Positions 7,697 to 16,879 of a stretch of 64,000 nt of DNA are shown here, one piece after another. The notes below the pieces were generated by a model. It did not search any database. It saw only the letters and a program-made list of their open reading frames with translations, and was not told the DNA's origin. The stretch comes from Lichenicola sp965198655. GTDB taxonomy: Bacteria; Pseudomonadota; Alphaproteobacteria; Acetobacterales; Acetobacteraceae. The DNA lies in contig OZ240668.1 of the NCBI GenBank assembly GCA_965198655.1, forward strand, positions 1,178,001-1,242,000, in the 5' to 3' direction. Made by a program: the position numbers and the translations under genes. Numbering within the stretch: the stretch's first letter is position 1; every line of letters starts with the position of its first letter.

Positions 7697-8278
7697 TCAG
7701 CCGGCGCCGCCGGCATCGGCGCGCAACTGCCGGGCGCGGGCCAGGATCTTGCTGGTGATGTCGGCCGCGGTGTTCGGCGCCACCGGCTGGTCGACCCACT
7801 GCCCGTCCTGCAGCACCTGGCGGAACACCGACACCCGGATCGCGTCGGACCGGAGCTGCTTGCCCAGGATGTAGGCGTTGGCCTTGAACCGCTCGCCGGA
7901 CACGGTCGGCGGGGTGTACCAGTCGGTGATGATGATGCCGCCTTCCGGCTCGGCCGACGCGAACGGCATGAAGGACAGCGTGTCGATCGCGCCGCGCCAC
8001 AGGTAAGCGTTCACCCCGACCGCGGTCTGGTCGCCGCCATTGGCGCTCTTGTCCTCGCCGAGCAGGTGGTTCTCCGCCGTCGGCGTGGAGAGCGGCGTGC
8101 TGTCGCCCGCCAGCGGCTGGCTGCGGCCCCCCGACCCGCTGCCGCAGCCGGCGAGGCAGAACGCCAGCGCAAGGCATGGGGCAAGGCCGAGGACCGGACC
8201 AGGCCACGGGGCCATCGATCGTCGCCGCGGGCGGCACGCCGTCTGGGCAGTCACGGGATCATGTGGGCGGAGCGTCAT
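7697..8278 (-). CDS. DUF3576 family lipoprotein
   Basis: A 193-residue protein with a hydrophobic segment ending in the lipobox CLAGCGSG, followed by the conserved DUF3576 body (AVGVNAYLWRGAIDTLSFMPFAS, GIIITDWYTPP, ERFKANAYILGKQLRSDAIRV). The family is alphaproteobacterial, of unknown function, and probably anchored to the outer membrane. ATG 8278 has a good AGAGG ribosome site. An internal ATG at 8215 would give a more compact signal peptide but lacks one. It is first in the run before leuS. Confidence 0.85.
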   Translation of the reverse strand: MTLRPHDPVTAQTACRPRRRSMAPWPGPVLGLAPCLALAFCLAGCGSGSGGRSQPLAGDSTPLSTPTAENHLLGEDKSANGGDQTAVGVNAYLWRGAIDTLSFMPFASAEPEGGIIITDWYTPPTVSGERFKANAYILGKQLRSDAIRVSVFRQVLQDGQWVDQPVAPNTAADITSKILARARQLRADAGGAG

Positions 8279-8387
8279 GGTGCCTCTGAGCGACCTAAGA
8301 TCAGCCGGCCCCGATCCAGACCGACGGCGTGGCAAGCGGGGACCGTTGACGGCCTGCCGGAACAGCCCGGCTGTCGAGCGGACCTGT

Positions 8388-10601
8388 CTATCCTGCCCGC
8401 CTTGCGTCGCCAAGCGGTGCGGCGCCGCCAATCGCCGGTGGTGCCTGCATCCTCGACAGGCCCTCCGAGCCGCCGGATCCGCCCTCCGCCAGCCCGCCCA
8501 GGCGCAGCCCGGCGGCATACCGCTCGCGATCGGCCGCACGTCGCAGCCCGGCCGCCGCCACCAGCCGCGACACGTCCTGGCCCGGCCAGATCGCGTCCAG
8601 TTGGCTGCGGACGCGTGCCGCCTCGCCGGCGCGCCGGAGGTGGCCGAGGGCGGACAGGTAGGGGCCCAGGGGCGGTCCAAAACCGGGTCGAAGCTCGGAC
8701 AAGGTGAGGCCGATCCGTGCCGCCTCCTCGTCCTCCCCTTGCAGCAGCGGGATCATGATCCCCGGCAGGTCCAGCAGCATCTCGAACGGATGGGTCGGGA
8801 ACAGCGCCTTGTAGCGGGCAAAGCAGGTCGCGGCCTCGTCCAGCCGGCCCAGCCGCACCAGCGGGAACACCGAGGCGGCCCAGCTCGACGGCGATTCCGG
8901 CTGCAGCGACCGGGCGCGCTCGGCGAGCGCAAGTGCCGCCTCCGGCACGTCGCCGAGCTCGCTGCGGACGACGCAGCGCAGCGCCATGGCCACCGCCAGC
9001 AGCGGCGCGCGTTCGACCCCGATGCGGGTGCAAGCGTCGGCCAGCTCGGCTTCCCGGGCCGTATCGCCCCAGCGTTGCAGCGCGCGCAGCAGGTGGGCGA
9101 GACCGGCCGCGACATGCGCCAGCGGATCCTCCGCGTCGCGGTCGATGCTCTGGCTCAGCAGCGCCAGGGCCTGCTCGCTTTGCGCCGGATCCCCGTTCAG
9201 GATGCAGGAGAAGGCACGCACCACCAGCCCGTGCGAGTCCAGCTCCGACAGCGGCCGCCGACGCATCCGGCGCCCTTCCACCAGCATGATCTCGGTCGGC
9301 AGCCGCGCCGACACCACCGTCGCGATCTGGTCCTGCAGCGCCAGCAGGTCCGCCTCGGCGGCGTCGAAGCGCTGCGCCCACACGATCTGGCCGTGCTGTC
9401 GGATGTCGGTCAGCCGGACGATCACGCGCAAGCGGCCCGCGGCGCGCTGCAGGGTGCCGTCGAGCACGTAGTCGAGCCCGAACGCCCGGCGCAGCACCGC
9501 GTCCTCACGACCCTGCGACAGGCTGCCCTGCAGCTCGGTGCCGCTCAGCAGCTTGAGCTGGGTTTGGCGCACCAGCCCCGCGGTGATCGCGTCCACCACC
9601 CCGCTGGTCAGGCCCGCCTGACCGCCTCCGTCGAGGTCGAGCAGCGGCAGCACCGCCAGCAGCGGCTGGCTGTCGTTCGGATCGCGCCGCCGCGCTTCCG
9701 ACGAGTCGGACAGCCGGGCCATGCCCGACGCCTGCACCGCAGCCGTCGGCTCCCCGGCGCCTTGGCCGCCAATTGCGCCGTCCAGCTCCTGGACCGGAGC
9801 CGGCTCGTCCGCAACGACGCTGTCGACGGTCCTGAGGATGTCGCCGGCCAGCGATCCCGACGAGGTGCGGCCCAGCTCGGACAGCAGCCGACGGGTTTCC
9901 GGTCCCGGCTCCGCCCCGTGCCGGGCGGCAAAGGCGGCGTTGCACCGTTCCGCCGTTTGCAGCGCGAGCCCGGTGTCGCCCTGCTGGAGCTGCGCCCGTA
10001 TCGTCGCCCGCCAGGCCCGCTCGTGCAGCGTGTCCAGCAGGAGCAACTGGCGGGCCGCCGCCAGGGTGCCGGCCGGCTCGCGCTGGCGCAGCAGCATCTG
10101 CTCGAACAGCCCGATCGCGTGCTCGCGCAGCCGGTTCCGCTCCCCCTGCAGCCAGGCGTCGAGCGCCGGATCGGTGCCGTTCAGTTCCTCCAGCAACACG
10201 CCGTCGATCGGCGGCAGGGTTTCCGCCTGGTGGGCGCTGGCGTTGAGGATCCGCTCCGCATCCACCGAGGTCAGCGCCGGCTTCAGCGCCAGGGTGTGCC
10301 GCTCCACCGTGATCACGTCCACGCCGAGCGGCGTCAGCGCTTCCAGCAGGCGGTGGATCTCCTGGCGCAGCGAGGCGCGCGCCTGCTCCTCCGACCGGCG
10401 GCTCCACAGCAGCTCCGCCAGGCGGAGCCGCAGCACCGGCCGGCGTCCGGACAGCGCCAGGATGGCCAGCAGGCCGCGCGTCTTGCGGCCGAGCGGCAGC
10501 ACGCTCTCGTTTGCCAGTGTCAGCGCCTGCATCCGGCCGATGAGGTTCAGCCGAAGCAGCACGGCGTCCGGCCTTGGCAAGCCTGGCCTCAGCGTTTCCA
10601 A
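8388..10601 (-). CDS. BTAD-domain transcriptional activator with TolB-like and TPR regions
   Basis: The 737-residue protein begins with a winged-helix segment (GRKTRGLLAILALS, LRLAELLW, ARASLRQEIHRLLEAL). A bacterial transcriptional activation domain follows (ERILNA..., LAAARQLLLLDTLHERAWR, LQTAERCNAAFAARHGAEPGPETRRLL). After a linker comes a TolB-like/adenylate-cyclase-associated segment (LLAVLPLLDLDGG, LDYVLDGTLQRAAGRLRVIVRLTD, IVWAQRFD), then TPR-like helices to the end. Such proteins bind DNA and sense through the C-terminal repeats; the ligand is unknown. TTG 10601 is kept because it has an adjacent AGGTGG site and the winged helix needs this N-terminus; GTG 10562 is possible. No linked target is obvious. 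Confidence 0.75.
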   Translation of the reverse strand: METLRPGLPRPDAVLLRLNLIGRMQALTLANESVLPLGRKTRGLLAILALSGRRPVLRLRLAELLWSRRSEEQARASLRQEIHRLLEALTPLGVDVITVERHTLALKPALTSVDAERILNASAHQAETLPPIDGVLLEELNGTDPALDAWLQGERNRLREHAIGLFEQMLLRQREPAGTLAAARQLLLLDTLHERAWRATIRAQLQQGDTGLALQTAERCNAAFAARHGAEPGPETRRLLSELGRTSSGSLAGDILRTVDSVVADEPAPVQELDGAIGGQGAGEPTAAVQASGMARLSDSSEARRRDPNDSQPLLAVLPLLDLDGGGQAGLTSGVVDAITAGLVRQTQLKLLSGTELQGSLSQGREDAVLRRAFGLDYVLDGTLQRAAGRLRVIVRLTDIRQHGQIVWAQRFDAAEADLLALQDQIATVVSARLPTEIMLVEGRRMRRRPLSELDSHGLVVRAFSCILNGDPAQSEQALALLSQSIDRDAEDPLAHVAAGLAHLLRALQRWGDTAREAELADACTRIGVERAPLLAVAMALRCVVRSELGDVPEAALALAERARSLQPESPSSWAASVFPLVRLGRLDEAATCFARYKALFPTHPFEMLLDLPGIMIPLLQGEDEEAARIGLTLSELRPGFGPPLGPYLSALGHLRRAGEAARVRSQLDAIWPGQDVSRLVAAAGLRRAADRERYAAGLRLGGLAEGGSGGSEGLSRMQAPPAIGGAAPLGDARRAG

Positions 10602-11095
10602 GCCACCACCTCGCGGTCACGTGTCACGAGATCATCATGCCAGATTTCGGCAACCGCGTCATCGTTGCACAACCGGTCTGGTTTCTCACGTTCGGTCGAG
10701 CCTGATCGCAGGATCGCGTCCTCCATCCGAGCCGTCCCGCCTGACGCTGGCCATCACCGGCCGGAACGCCATCCGGGAGCGACGGGTCTCGAATACCCCC
10801 TCCCCAGCCATCCCGCCACCGGAGATGGAACCCCGCGCTTGATCCGGGAGCCCAGGCGCAGCATCACCCTGAAGATGGCAGGACGATGACCAACATGGCG
10901 GACACCCAGACGCCCGCACTTGAGCGCTCGCGTCGTCCCCGACCTGATCCGAACGAGCGGATCGAGTCTGACGTGGATCCTCGATCCTCGTTGCCGCGCC
11001 TGGCCCGGGCGCGTCTGTCAAGCCTGGACCATGCGCATCCCGAACGCCCCTGCGCCGTTCGATCCTTGAGAACCCTCGACTGCCGGAGACGTTCG
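10602..11095. other. intergenic region without a recognised gene
   Basis: Divergent region between the BTAD regulator and the Old Yellow Enzyme gene. The frame of the latter is open from 10886, but that stretch reads as low-similarity Arg/Pro-rich sequence and is not part of the enzyme. I see no RNA gene, clear repeat or strong promoter. Regulatory sites for both genes probably lie here. Confidence 0.5.
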
Positions 11096-12220
11096 ATGCT
11101 CGCCTATCAAGACAGCCCCTTGTTCAAGCCGTTCCAGGCTGGCGCCCTCGACCTTTCCAACCGGATCGTGATGGCGCCGCTGACGCGCAGCCGGTCCAGC
11201 GACGAGGGGATCGTCCCGGACTACGCCGCCACGTACTACGCCCAGCGCGCGCAGGCCGGTCTGATCGTGTCCGAGGCCACCAACATCTCCGCACAGGGGC
11301 GCGGCTACGCCTTGACGCCCGGGATCTGGAACGCGGAGCAGGTGGCGGCGTGGCGTCCGGTCACCGACGCGGTGCACGCCAATGGCGGCCTGATCGTGTC
11401 GCAGCTCTGGCACACTGGCCGCATCTCGCATCCCAGCCTGCAGCCCGGCGGCGCGCTGCCGGTGGCGCCGTCGGCAATCAGGCCGGTCGGCCAGGCCTTT
11501 ACCAACGCCGGCATGCAGGAGCACGTGACGCCGCGGGCACTCGCGGCCGCCGAGATTGAGGCGATCGTCGCCGACTACCGCAACGCCGCCCGGTGCGCGC
11601 GCGACGCGGGCTTCGACGGGGTCGAGATCCACGCCGCCAACAACTACCTGCTGGAGCAGTTCATCCGCGACAGCACCAACCAGCGCACCGACCGCTACGG
11701 CGGCTCTCTGGAGAACCGGCTGCGCTTCCCGCTGGAGGTGGCGCACGCCGTCACCGAGGTGTGGGGCGGCGACCGGGTCGGCATCCGCCTGTCGCCCACC
11801 ACCACCATGCCGGGCGAGACGCCGCTCGACGACAACGTGATGGACACCTACGGCGCCTTCCTGGACGGGCTCGCCCCGCTCGGGCTCGCCTACGTGCACG
11901 TGATCGAGGGCATCACCCAGCAGACGCGCGACCATCCGGCGGACGTGGACTTCGCCGCACTGCGCCGGCACGTCACCGGCGCCTACATCGCCAACAACAA
12001 CTACACGATCGAGCTGGCGGAGAAGGCGATCGCCGACGGCCGGGCCGACCTGTTCAGCTTCGGCCGTTCCTTCATCGCCAACCCCGACCTGGTGAACCGG
12101 CTTCGCACCGGAGCGCCGCTTGCCGACGCGCCGAAGGAGTACTGGTACGGCGGCGACTCCACCGGGTACACCGATTGGCCCGCCATGGACGGCCAGGTCC
12201 AGCTTCTGGGAACCGTTTGA
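11096..12220 (+). CDS. Old Yellow Enzyme family alkene reductase / NADH:flavin oxidoreductase
   Basis: The 374-residue TIM-barrel flavoprotein contains LSNRIVMAPLTRSRS, the proton-relay and substrate segment SQLWHTGRISHPS, GVEIHAANNYLLEQFIRDS, NQRTDRYGGS and the FMN-phosphate region DLFSFGRSFIANPDLV. It probably reduces activated C=C bonds or nitro and maleimide-type electrophiles with NAD(P)H in the cytoplasm. ATG 11096 follows GGAGACGTTCG and gives the normal family N-terminus. It is followed directly by repeat B copy 1. Confidence 0.92.
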   Translation: MLAYQDSPLFKPFQAGALDLSNRIVMAPLTRSRSSDEGIVPDYAATYYAQRAQAGLIVSEATNISAQGRGYALTPGIWNAEQVAAWRPVTDAVHANGGLIVSQLWHTGRISHPSLQPGGALPVAPSAIRPVGQAFTNAGMQEHVTPRALAAAEIEAIVADYRNAARCARDAGFDGVEIHAANNYLLEQFIRDSTNQRTDRYGGSLENRLRFPLEVAHAVTEVWGGDRVGIRLSPTTTMPGETPLDDNVMDTYGAFLDGLAPLGLAYVHVIEGITQQTRDHPADVDFAALRRHVTGAYIANNNYTIELAEKAIADGRADLFSFGRSFIANPDLVNRLRTGAPLADAPKEYWYGGDSTGYTDWPAMDGQVQLLGTV

Positions 12221-12226
12221 GTGAAG

Positions 12227-12346
12227 AAAGCCAGGGGCTTTGCCCCTGGACCCCATGAAGGGCAAAGCCCTTCAAACCCGATTCTTAAAGTAAAGGGGTC
12301 TGGGGCCTGAGGCCCCAGCGGGTCCAGGGCAGAGTCCTGGCCTTTC
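12227..12346. repeat. palindromic repeat, family B copy 1 (full-length)
   Basis: About 120 bp between convergent genes, made of four hairpins in series: CCAGGGGCTTTGCCCCTGG, AAGGGCAAAGCCCTT, TGGGGCCTGAGGCCCCA and CCAGGGCAGAGTCCTGG. A CCCGATTCTTAAAG-type spacer lies in the middle. The same unit occurs inverted and nearly complete at 45027-45147, and half of it at 23774-23831. Probably a REP/BIME-like element acting as a two-way terminator. Confidence 0.85.
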
Positions 12347-12348
12347 TT

Positions 12349-12753
12349 TCAAAACTTCCGCGGCGACTCGTTGAGCGGCATGTCGCGCATGTCCGGACCT
12401 CGCTCGCCTTCTTCCATGTCGAAGTCGTCGAGCGTGTCCATGGCGACGGTGCGGTCGCCGCCATGGGTCTCGACCTCGTGCTCGCGCGGCCCGGCGGTGC
12501 GGTCGATCCGGTACAGCCGGTCGATTCCGGCCGCCTCGGCGTCGTCGATCACCCGGCGTTCCGCCTGCTGCCACGGCATCGGCAGCCCCTCGGTGGTCAG
12601 CAGCCGGCTGGTGCGCTCGGTCTGGTCGGCGTCGATCACGATCAGCTCCATCATGTCGTGCTTCGGGTCGTCCTCCTCGAAGCGACGCATCAGGATGATG
12701 GCCGGCCCGTCCGGCAGCGGGTCGTGCGGGTCCAGAGTGGTGATCTCGGTCAT
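12349..12753 (-). CDS. small acidic hypothetical protein
   Basis: 134 residues, not recognised. ATG 12753 has an excellent GAGGAGA ribosome site. The sequence (AIILMRRFEEDDPKHDMMELIVIDADQTERTSRLL...) is charged and acidic, with no signal peptide or membrane segment, and ends GERGPDMRDMPLNESPRKF. It is probably a small cytoplasmic protein. It lies 49 nt downstream of the lytic transglycosylase on the same strand and could be co-transcribed with it. Confidence 0.6.
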   Translation of the reverse strand: MTEITTLDPHDPLPDGPAIILMRRFEEDDPKHDMMELIVIDADQTERTSRLLTTEGLPMPWQQAERRVIDDAEAAGIDRLYRIDRTAGPREHEVETHGGDRTVAMDTLDDFDMEEGERGPDMRDMPLNESPRKF

Positions 12754-12802
12754 GTCGTTTCTCCTCGGGGCTAGCAGGGAAACGACGGCCGCCTGCGGCG
12801 GT

Positions 12803-14086
12803 TCAGCCGCCCGGCGCGACCACCATGCAGGGGATGTTCCGGTTCCGCAGCGCGGCACAGGCGCTGCCGGCGTCGCCACGCCCCAGCCCGGCGAGACGGG
12901 CGCGGTAGAGCACGCCGTGCCCGAACGGGCTGGTCGGCTGCACCACGCTCTGGCTCCCGGCCAGCAGGGAGAAGTCGGCTTGCCGCGCCATGGTGGTGGC
13001 GAACCGCGCCTGCTCGACCGACACGAACGCGCCGACCTGGATCGCCCACGTCCCGTTCGGCCGCACCGGCGCCGCGGCACTGGCCAGCATCAGCGTCGGC
13101 CGGGGCGCGTCGTATGGCATCGCCGTCCGCACCGGGCGACAAGGCGAGTCGTAGGCGGCGTCCGGATCGCGGGCGCAGCCGGATGCGGCCGGCGCCGGCG
13201 GGGCGTAGGCGATGGCCGACCGGATCGCCACCGGTTGCGGTGCGCCGCAGGGCGAGTCATAGGCCGCGTCGGGATCCCGTGCACAGGTGGCGGCTGGGAC
13301 CGCCGCCGGTGCGATCGCCGATCGCACCGGCGGCGGCGCCTGGCACGGCGCGTCGGGATCAAAGGCCGCGTCCGGATCGTGCCAGCAGGCGGTCGCTCGC
13401 CGGCTGCGTCGGCTGCGACGCACCGGAACCTGGTAGGCGGCGAGACGCACCGGCGCGGCGGTGCCGGCATCCTGCACGTCGGCACCGCCGCCGGAGGCGT
13501 AGGCCGCCAGCGGCCCGCTCATCGCGATCTCCGTGCCGAGATGCGGCGCGATCGCGGCGACGTAGTCCACCGTCTCGTTCGGCAATGCCCGCCCTCGCGA
13601 CAGGTAATCGTCCAGCCGCTGCGGCCCGGCGTTGTAGGCGGCCAGGAACGCCGGCGCGCCGTATTTCCGGTACATCTGGCTGATATAGCCGGTGCCGGCC
13701 ATGATGTTGTCGTGCGGCTCGAATGGGTCGCTGCCGAGGTCGTATTGTGCTTCGAGATCGGCGTAGGTCGCCGGCATCAACTGCATCAGCCCCATCGCCC
13801 CGGCGCTCGAGGTGATCGGCTCGCCGTTGCGGTATTCGTGCCCGCCGGACTCCTGGTGCATCACCGCCCGGATCCAGGCCTGCGGCACGCTGAACCGGTC
13901 CGACGCCTGCTGGATGTAGGGCCGCCACGGATCCCCGGGCGGCCCCGGCTCGGGATAGGTCATGCCGCCCGCATAGCCCGTCCGCGCCGCATACCGGCCG
14001 CCGCCGCCGCACGCCGCCAGCAGGCACAGCAGCGGCAGCAGCCACAGCAGGCGGGAGGGGACACCGATGGCGGGCGAAGGCGGCAT
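12803..14086 (-). CDS. lytic transglycosylase lipoprotein with C-terminal SPOR domain
   Basis: The 427-residue protein starts with a lipoprotein signal (LLCLLAACGGGG, Cys26). The SLT domain follows: WIRAVMHQESGG with the catalytic Glu, SSAGAMGLMQLMPATYADL and AFLAAYNAGPQ. A linker then carries three copies of a C-x-x-DPDAA-(Y/F)-D-x-x-PC motif. The last ~80 residues are a SPOR domain (WAIQVGAFVSVEQA...), which binds denuded glycan strands at septa. It should cleave peptidoglycan from the periplasmic face of the outer membrane, guided to division sites. ATG 14086 is preferred because the upstream open frame has no signal-like sequence. Confidence 0.85.
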   Translation of the reverse strand: MPPSPAIGVPSRLLWLLPLLCLLAACGGGGRYAARTGYAGGMTYPEPGPPGDPWRPYIQQASDRFSVPQAWIRAVMHQESGGHEYRNGEPITSSAGAMGLMQLMPATYADLEAQYDLGSDPFEPHDNIMAGTGYISQMYRKYGAPAFLAAYNAGPQRLDDYLSRGRALPNETVDYVAAIAPHLGTEIAMSGPLAAYASGGGADVQDAGTAAPVRLAAYQVPVRRSRRSRRATACWHDPDAAFDPDAPCQAPPPVRSAIAPAAVPAATCARDPDAAYDSPCGAPQPVAIRSAIAYAPPAPAASGCARDPDAAYDSPCRPVRTAMPYDAPRPTLMLASAAAPVRPNGTWAIQVGAFVSVEQARFATTMARQADFSLLAGSQSVVQPTSPFGHGVLYRARLAGLGRGDAGSACAALRNRNIPCMVVAPGG

Positions 14087-14240
14087 GATCCGCCCATGGT
14101 GACCAGCGCCGGACGCCCGATCAACCGGAGCGTGTGCCGCGCGACCGAATCCGCCTCCTTCGTGCCGATATGCCACAGCATCGGCCGCGTCTGGACCGGC
14201 CCGGAAGCCCCCGATAGCGTCGAGGGAGGAACCGGAGACG

Positions 14241-15623
14241 TTGGACTTGGGACGAACGCTGACCGCCTCAATGCTGGCTTTGGTCATTCCGGTCGCGGCC
14301 GCCGCCGCGCCGCTGACGACGCAGCAGACCCGCCCGATCGACGACGGCGTGCGGGAATGGCTTGCCCGGACCGGCGCGCCGTCGGTGTCGGTGGCGGTGG
14401 TGCGGGACGGCGCGCTCGCCTATGCCCACGCCTACGGCCGGGCCCGGCTGGACCCGCCGCAGGCCGCCACCATCCATACCCGCTACGCCGTCGACAGCGT
14501 GTCCAAGGCCTTCACCGCCGCCGCCATGCTCCTGTTGCAGCAGGACGGTCGCCTCCGGCTGGACGACCCGGTCGCACGTTACCTTCCCCGCTTGTCCGGG
14601 GCTGACACAATCACGATCCGCCAACTGCTCAGCCACACCGCCGGTTTTCGTGATTATTGGCCGCAGGACTACGTGCCGGTCGAGATGACCCGGCCGACCG
14701 GCCTCGACGCGCTGCTGGCGAAATGGGGCACCAAGCCGCTCGACTTCCCGCCCGGCACCGACTGGCAATACTCCAACACCGGCTACGTCGTCGCCGGCGC
14801 GATCGTGCAGGTCGTGTCGGGACAGCCGCTCATGCGCGTCCTGCAGGACCGCATCTTCGCGCCTCTGCACATGGACCGGGTGACGGAGGACGATACCGCC
14901 CCGCTGTCCCGGAGCGATGCCGAGGCGGTCACCCGCTACGCCCTGGGACCGCCGCGCCCCGCTGCCAAGGAGGCGGCCGGCTGGCTGTTCGGCGCCAGCG
15001 AGCTGGCGATGGACCCGTCCACCCTGGCGCTGTGGGACATCAGCCTGATGGACCGCTCCCTGCTGGCGCCTGCCTCCTACGACGAGATGACCCGGCCGGT
15101 GATCCTCCGCAGCGGCCGCGACACCCATTACGGCCTGGGCCTGGAGCTTGGCCTGGCGGACGGCCGGCGCGAATGGAGCCATGACGGCGCCGGCTCCGGG
15201 TTCCTCGCCGCCAACGCGGTGTAGCCGGACGACAAGGTGGCGGTGGTGGCGCTGACCAACAACGACTGGGCAAGTCCCGGCACGGTGGTGGACCGGATCG
15301 CCTTCGTGGTGCTGCCCCCGACCGAGGCGGAAGCCCGCGCCCGCGCCGTGTTCGACGGCTTCCGCCGCGGTACCGTCGACCGCTCCCTGTTCACCGCCAA
15401 CGGCAACGCCTACCTGACCCCGACGGTGCTGGCCGACCAGAAGGCCGGGCTGCGCGGCTCCGGTCCGATCCGTCTGCTCCGGCTGGTCCGCCAGTCGACG
15501 CGCGGCGGCCTGCAGACCCGGATCTGGACGGTGGTCACCGCGTCCCGCACCTTGACCGCGGTGGAGCGCAGCGACCCGAAGGGCGGGATCGAGCAGTTCA
15601 TGATCAGCGTCCCGGGCGACTAG
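14241..15623 (+). pseudogene. serine hydrolase (beta-lactamase/class C-like), interrupted by TAG
   Basis: A TTG start with GGAG upstream gives a signal peptide (MDLGRTLTASMLALVIPVAAAAAP). The penicillin-binding/beta-lactamase fold follows, with DSVSKAFT (SxxK), YSNTGY (YxN) and WSHDGAGSGF (HxG-type third motif). TAG at 15222-15224 stops the frame after FLAANAV; the same frame then continues PDDKVAVVALTNND and runs to 15623. In the family this point reads VYPDDKVAVV..LTN, so TAG replaces a conserved Tyr codon by one base. The truncated product (327 residues) keeps the motifs but loses ~132 C-terminal residues, including a core strand. Probably an inactivated periplasmic peptidase or esterase. 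Confidence 0.8.
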
Positions 15624-15736
15624 GCCGCTTCGGCTCGGATCGGACCCGTCGGCGCGAAGGCAGCTCCTCCGTGGCGGGGGCGGTTGGATAAGCTCGACGA
15701 GCAGGCGGCCTCGGCAGCTCCAGGAAGGACCGGACT

Positions 15737-16825
15737 ATGGACGACGGCTTCAGCACCTGCTCGGCCGAGGAGTTCGAGCGGATCGTCGACGGCCTGCGCG
15801 GCGGCGTGCCGGATGCGGCCCTGTATCAGCGCATGACGACCCTGATGCTCGACATGCCGGAAGCCCGGCGTCTGGCCGGGCTCGACCCGTTCTCGACGGA
15901 CTACCACGCTGCCGTTCTCGACCTCTACCTGAGCCTGCGGGGCCGGCCCGACGGCGACTACCTGCCGGAGCGGGACGAGGCCCCGGCCTCGGCGGTGCCG
16001 GAACACCTGTGGAGCCAGTTGACGCCCTGGAGCTTCCGCGATCCCGCCATGGTGGGGACCCACCTCTACGCGTGGGGACACATCATGCAGCACATGGACC
16101 TGGCACCCGGGGGCCGCGTGCTGGAATATGGCCCCGGCAGCGGCCAGTTCCTGCTCATGCTCGCCCGCATGGGCTTCGCCGGCTTCGGCGTGGACGTCGA
16201 CGCGGTGGCGCTGGAAGGGATCCGCCTGCAGGCCGAGGCGATGGGGCTCCCGGTCGCCGTTGAGCGTGCCCTGTTCGGAGCCGGCTTCGACGGTGAGCGC
16301 TTCGACCGCATCGTGTTCTACGAGGCGTTCCACCACGCGATCGACTTCCAGTCCCTGCTGGAGCGCCTGCACGACCGGCTGAACCCCGGCGGACGCGTCC
16401 TCCTGTGCGGCGAGCCCGTGGTACCCGACGTTTTCGAGGGCGTTCCCTATCCGTGGGGACCCAGGCTGGACGCGCTTTCGGTGTTCTGCATACGCCGGTT
16501 CGGCTGGATGGAGCTGGGCTTCACCCACCAGTTCTTCCTGGAGGCGGCCCGGCGCGCCGGCTGGCAAGCCCGCTTCCATCCGTTCCCAGGTTGCGGCCGC
16601 GCCCACCTTTATGTTCTGGAGCCTGGCTCCGCGGCCGAGCAACCAGAGCCGGAACCGGAGCCGAAACCGGACGTTCCGTCGACCCCGAGCGATCCCGGTA
16701 TCACCCCCGCGCAACTGCAGGCGGAGCTGGAGGCGATGCGGGGCTCCACGTCGTGGCGCGTCACTCGCCCGCTCCGCCTTGCCGGCCGGTTCCTCGGCCG
16801 TGGCCGGGGCGGCTCAACCCTGTAG
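15737..16825 (+). CDS. class I SAM-dependent methyltransferase with polysaccharide-type C-terminal tail
   Basis: 362 residues. The SAM site is GRVLEYGPGSGQFLLMLARMG followed by the acidic strand GFGVDVDAVALEG. FDRIVFYEAFHHAIDFQSLLERLHDRLNPGGRVLLCGEP is the post-II/III region. The last ~50 residues form a Glu/Pro linker plus LEAMRGSTSWRVTRPLRLAGRFL. That STSWR-T-PLR tail is common on enzymes of surface-polysaccharide synthesis, so a sugar or polysaccharide substrate is plausible (inference). The gene stands alone. Confidence 0.75.
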   Translation: MDDGFSTCSAEEFERIVDGLRGGVPDAALYQRMTTLMLDMPEARRLAGLDPFSTDYHAAVLDLYLSLRGRPDGDYLPERDEAPASAVPEHLWSQLTPWSFRDPAMVGTHLYAWGHIMQHMDLAPGGRVLEYGPGSGQFLLMLARMGFAGFGVDVDAVALEGIRLQAEAMGLPVAVERALFGAGFDGERFDRIVFYEAFHHAIDFQSLLERLHDRLNPGGRVLLCGEPVVPDVFEGVPYPWGPRLDALSVFCIRRFGWMELGFTHQFFLEAARRAGWQARFHPFPGCGRAHLYVLEPGSAAEQPEPEPEPKPDVPSTPSDPGITPAQLQAELEAMRGSTSWRVTRPLRLAGRFLGRGRGGSTL

Positions 16826-16879
16826 GCGGATGATCCGTGCCTTGGCCGGGCTTCCTCGACGCGCCGACAAGGGCTCCTC

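Noticed and set aside
5044..7758. 904-codon open frame on the plus strand opposite leuS
   Set aside because: Long antisense frame caused by high GC; Arg/His/Gly-rich, without domains, while leuS on the other strand is unmistakable.
8040..10889. 949-codon open frame opposite the BTAD regulator
   Set aside because: Same GC-driven antisense artefact, with no recognisable family.
10886..11095. N-terminal extension of the Old Yellow Enzyme
   Set aside because: The family starts at MLAYQDSPLFKPF; the upstream 70 codons look random and ATG 11096 has its own ribosome site.
1453..15224. Genome-wide amber recoding (TAG read as Tyr)
   Set aside because: Several intact genes in the window end properly in TAG (ROK gene, lptE, kup, methyltransferase, M13 peptidase, phosphatase-like gene), so TAG works as a normal stop. 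Separate nonsense mutations are the simpler reading.
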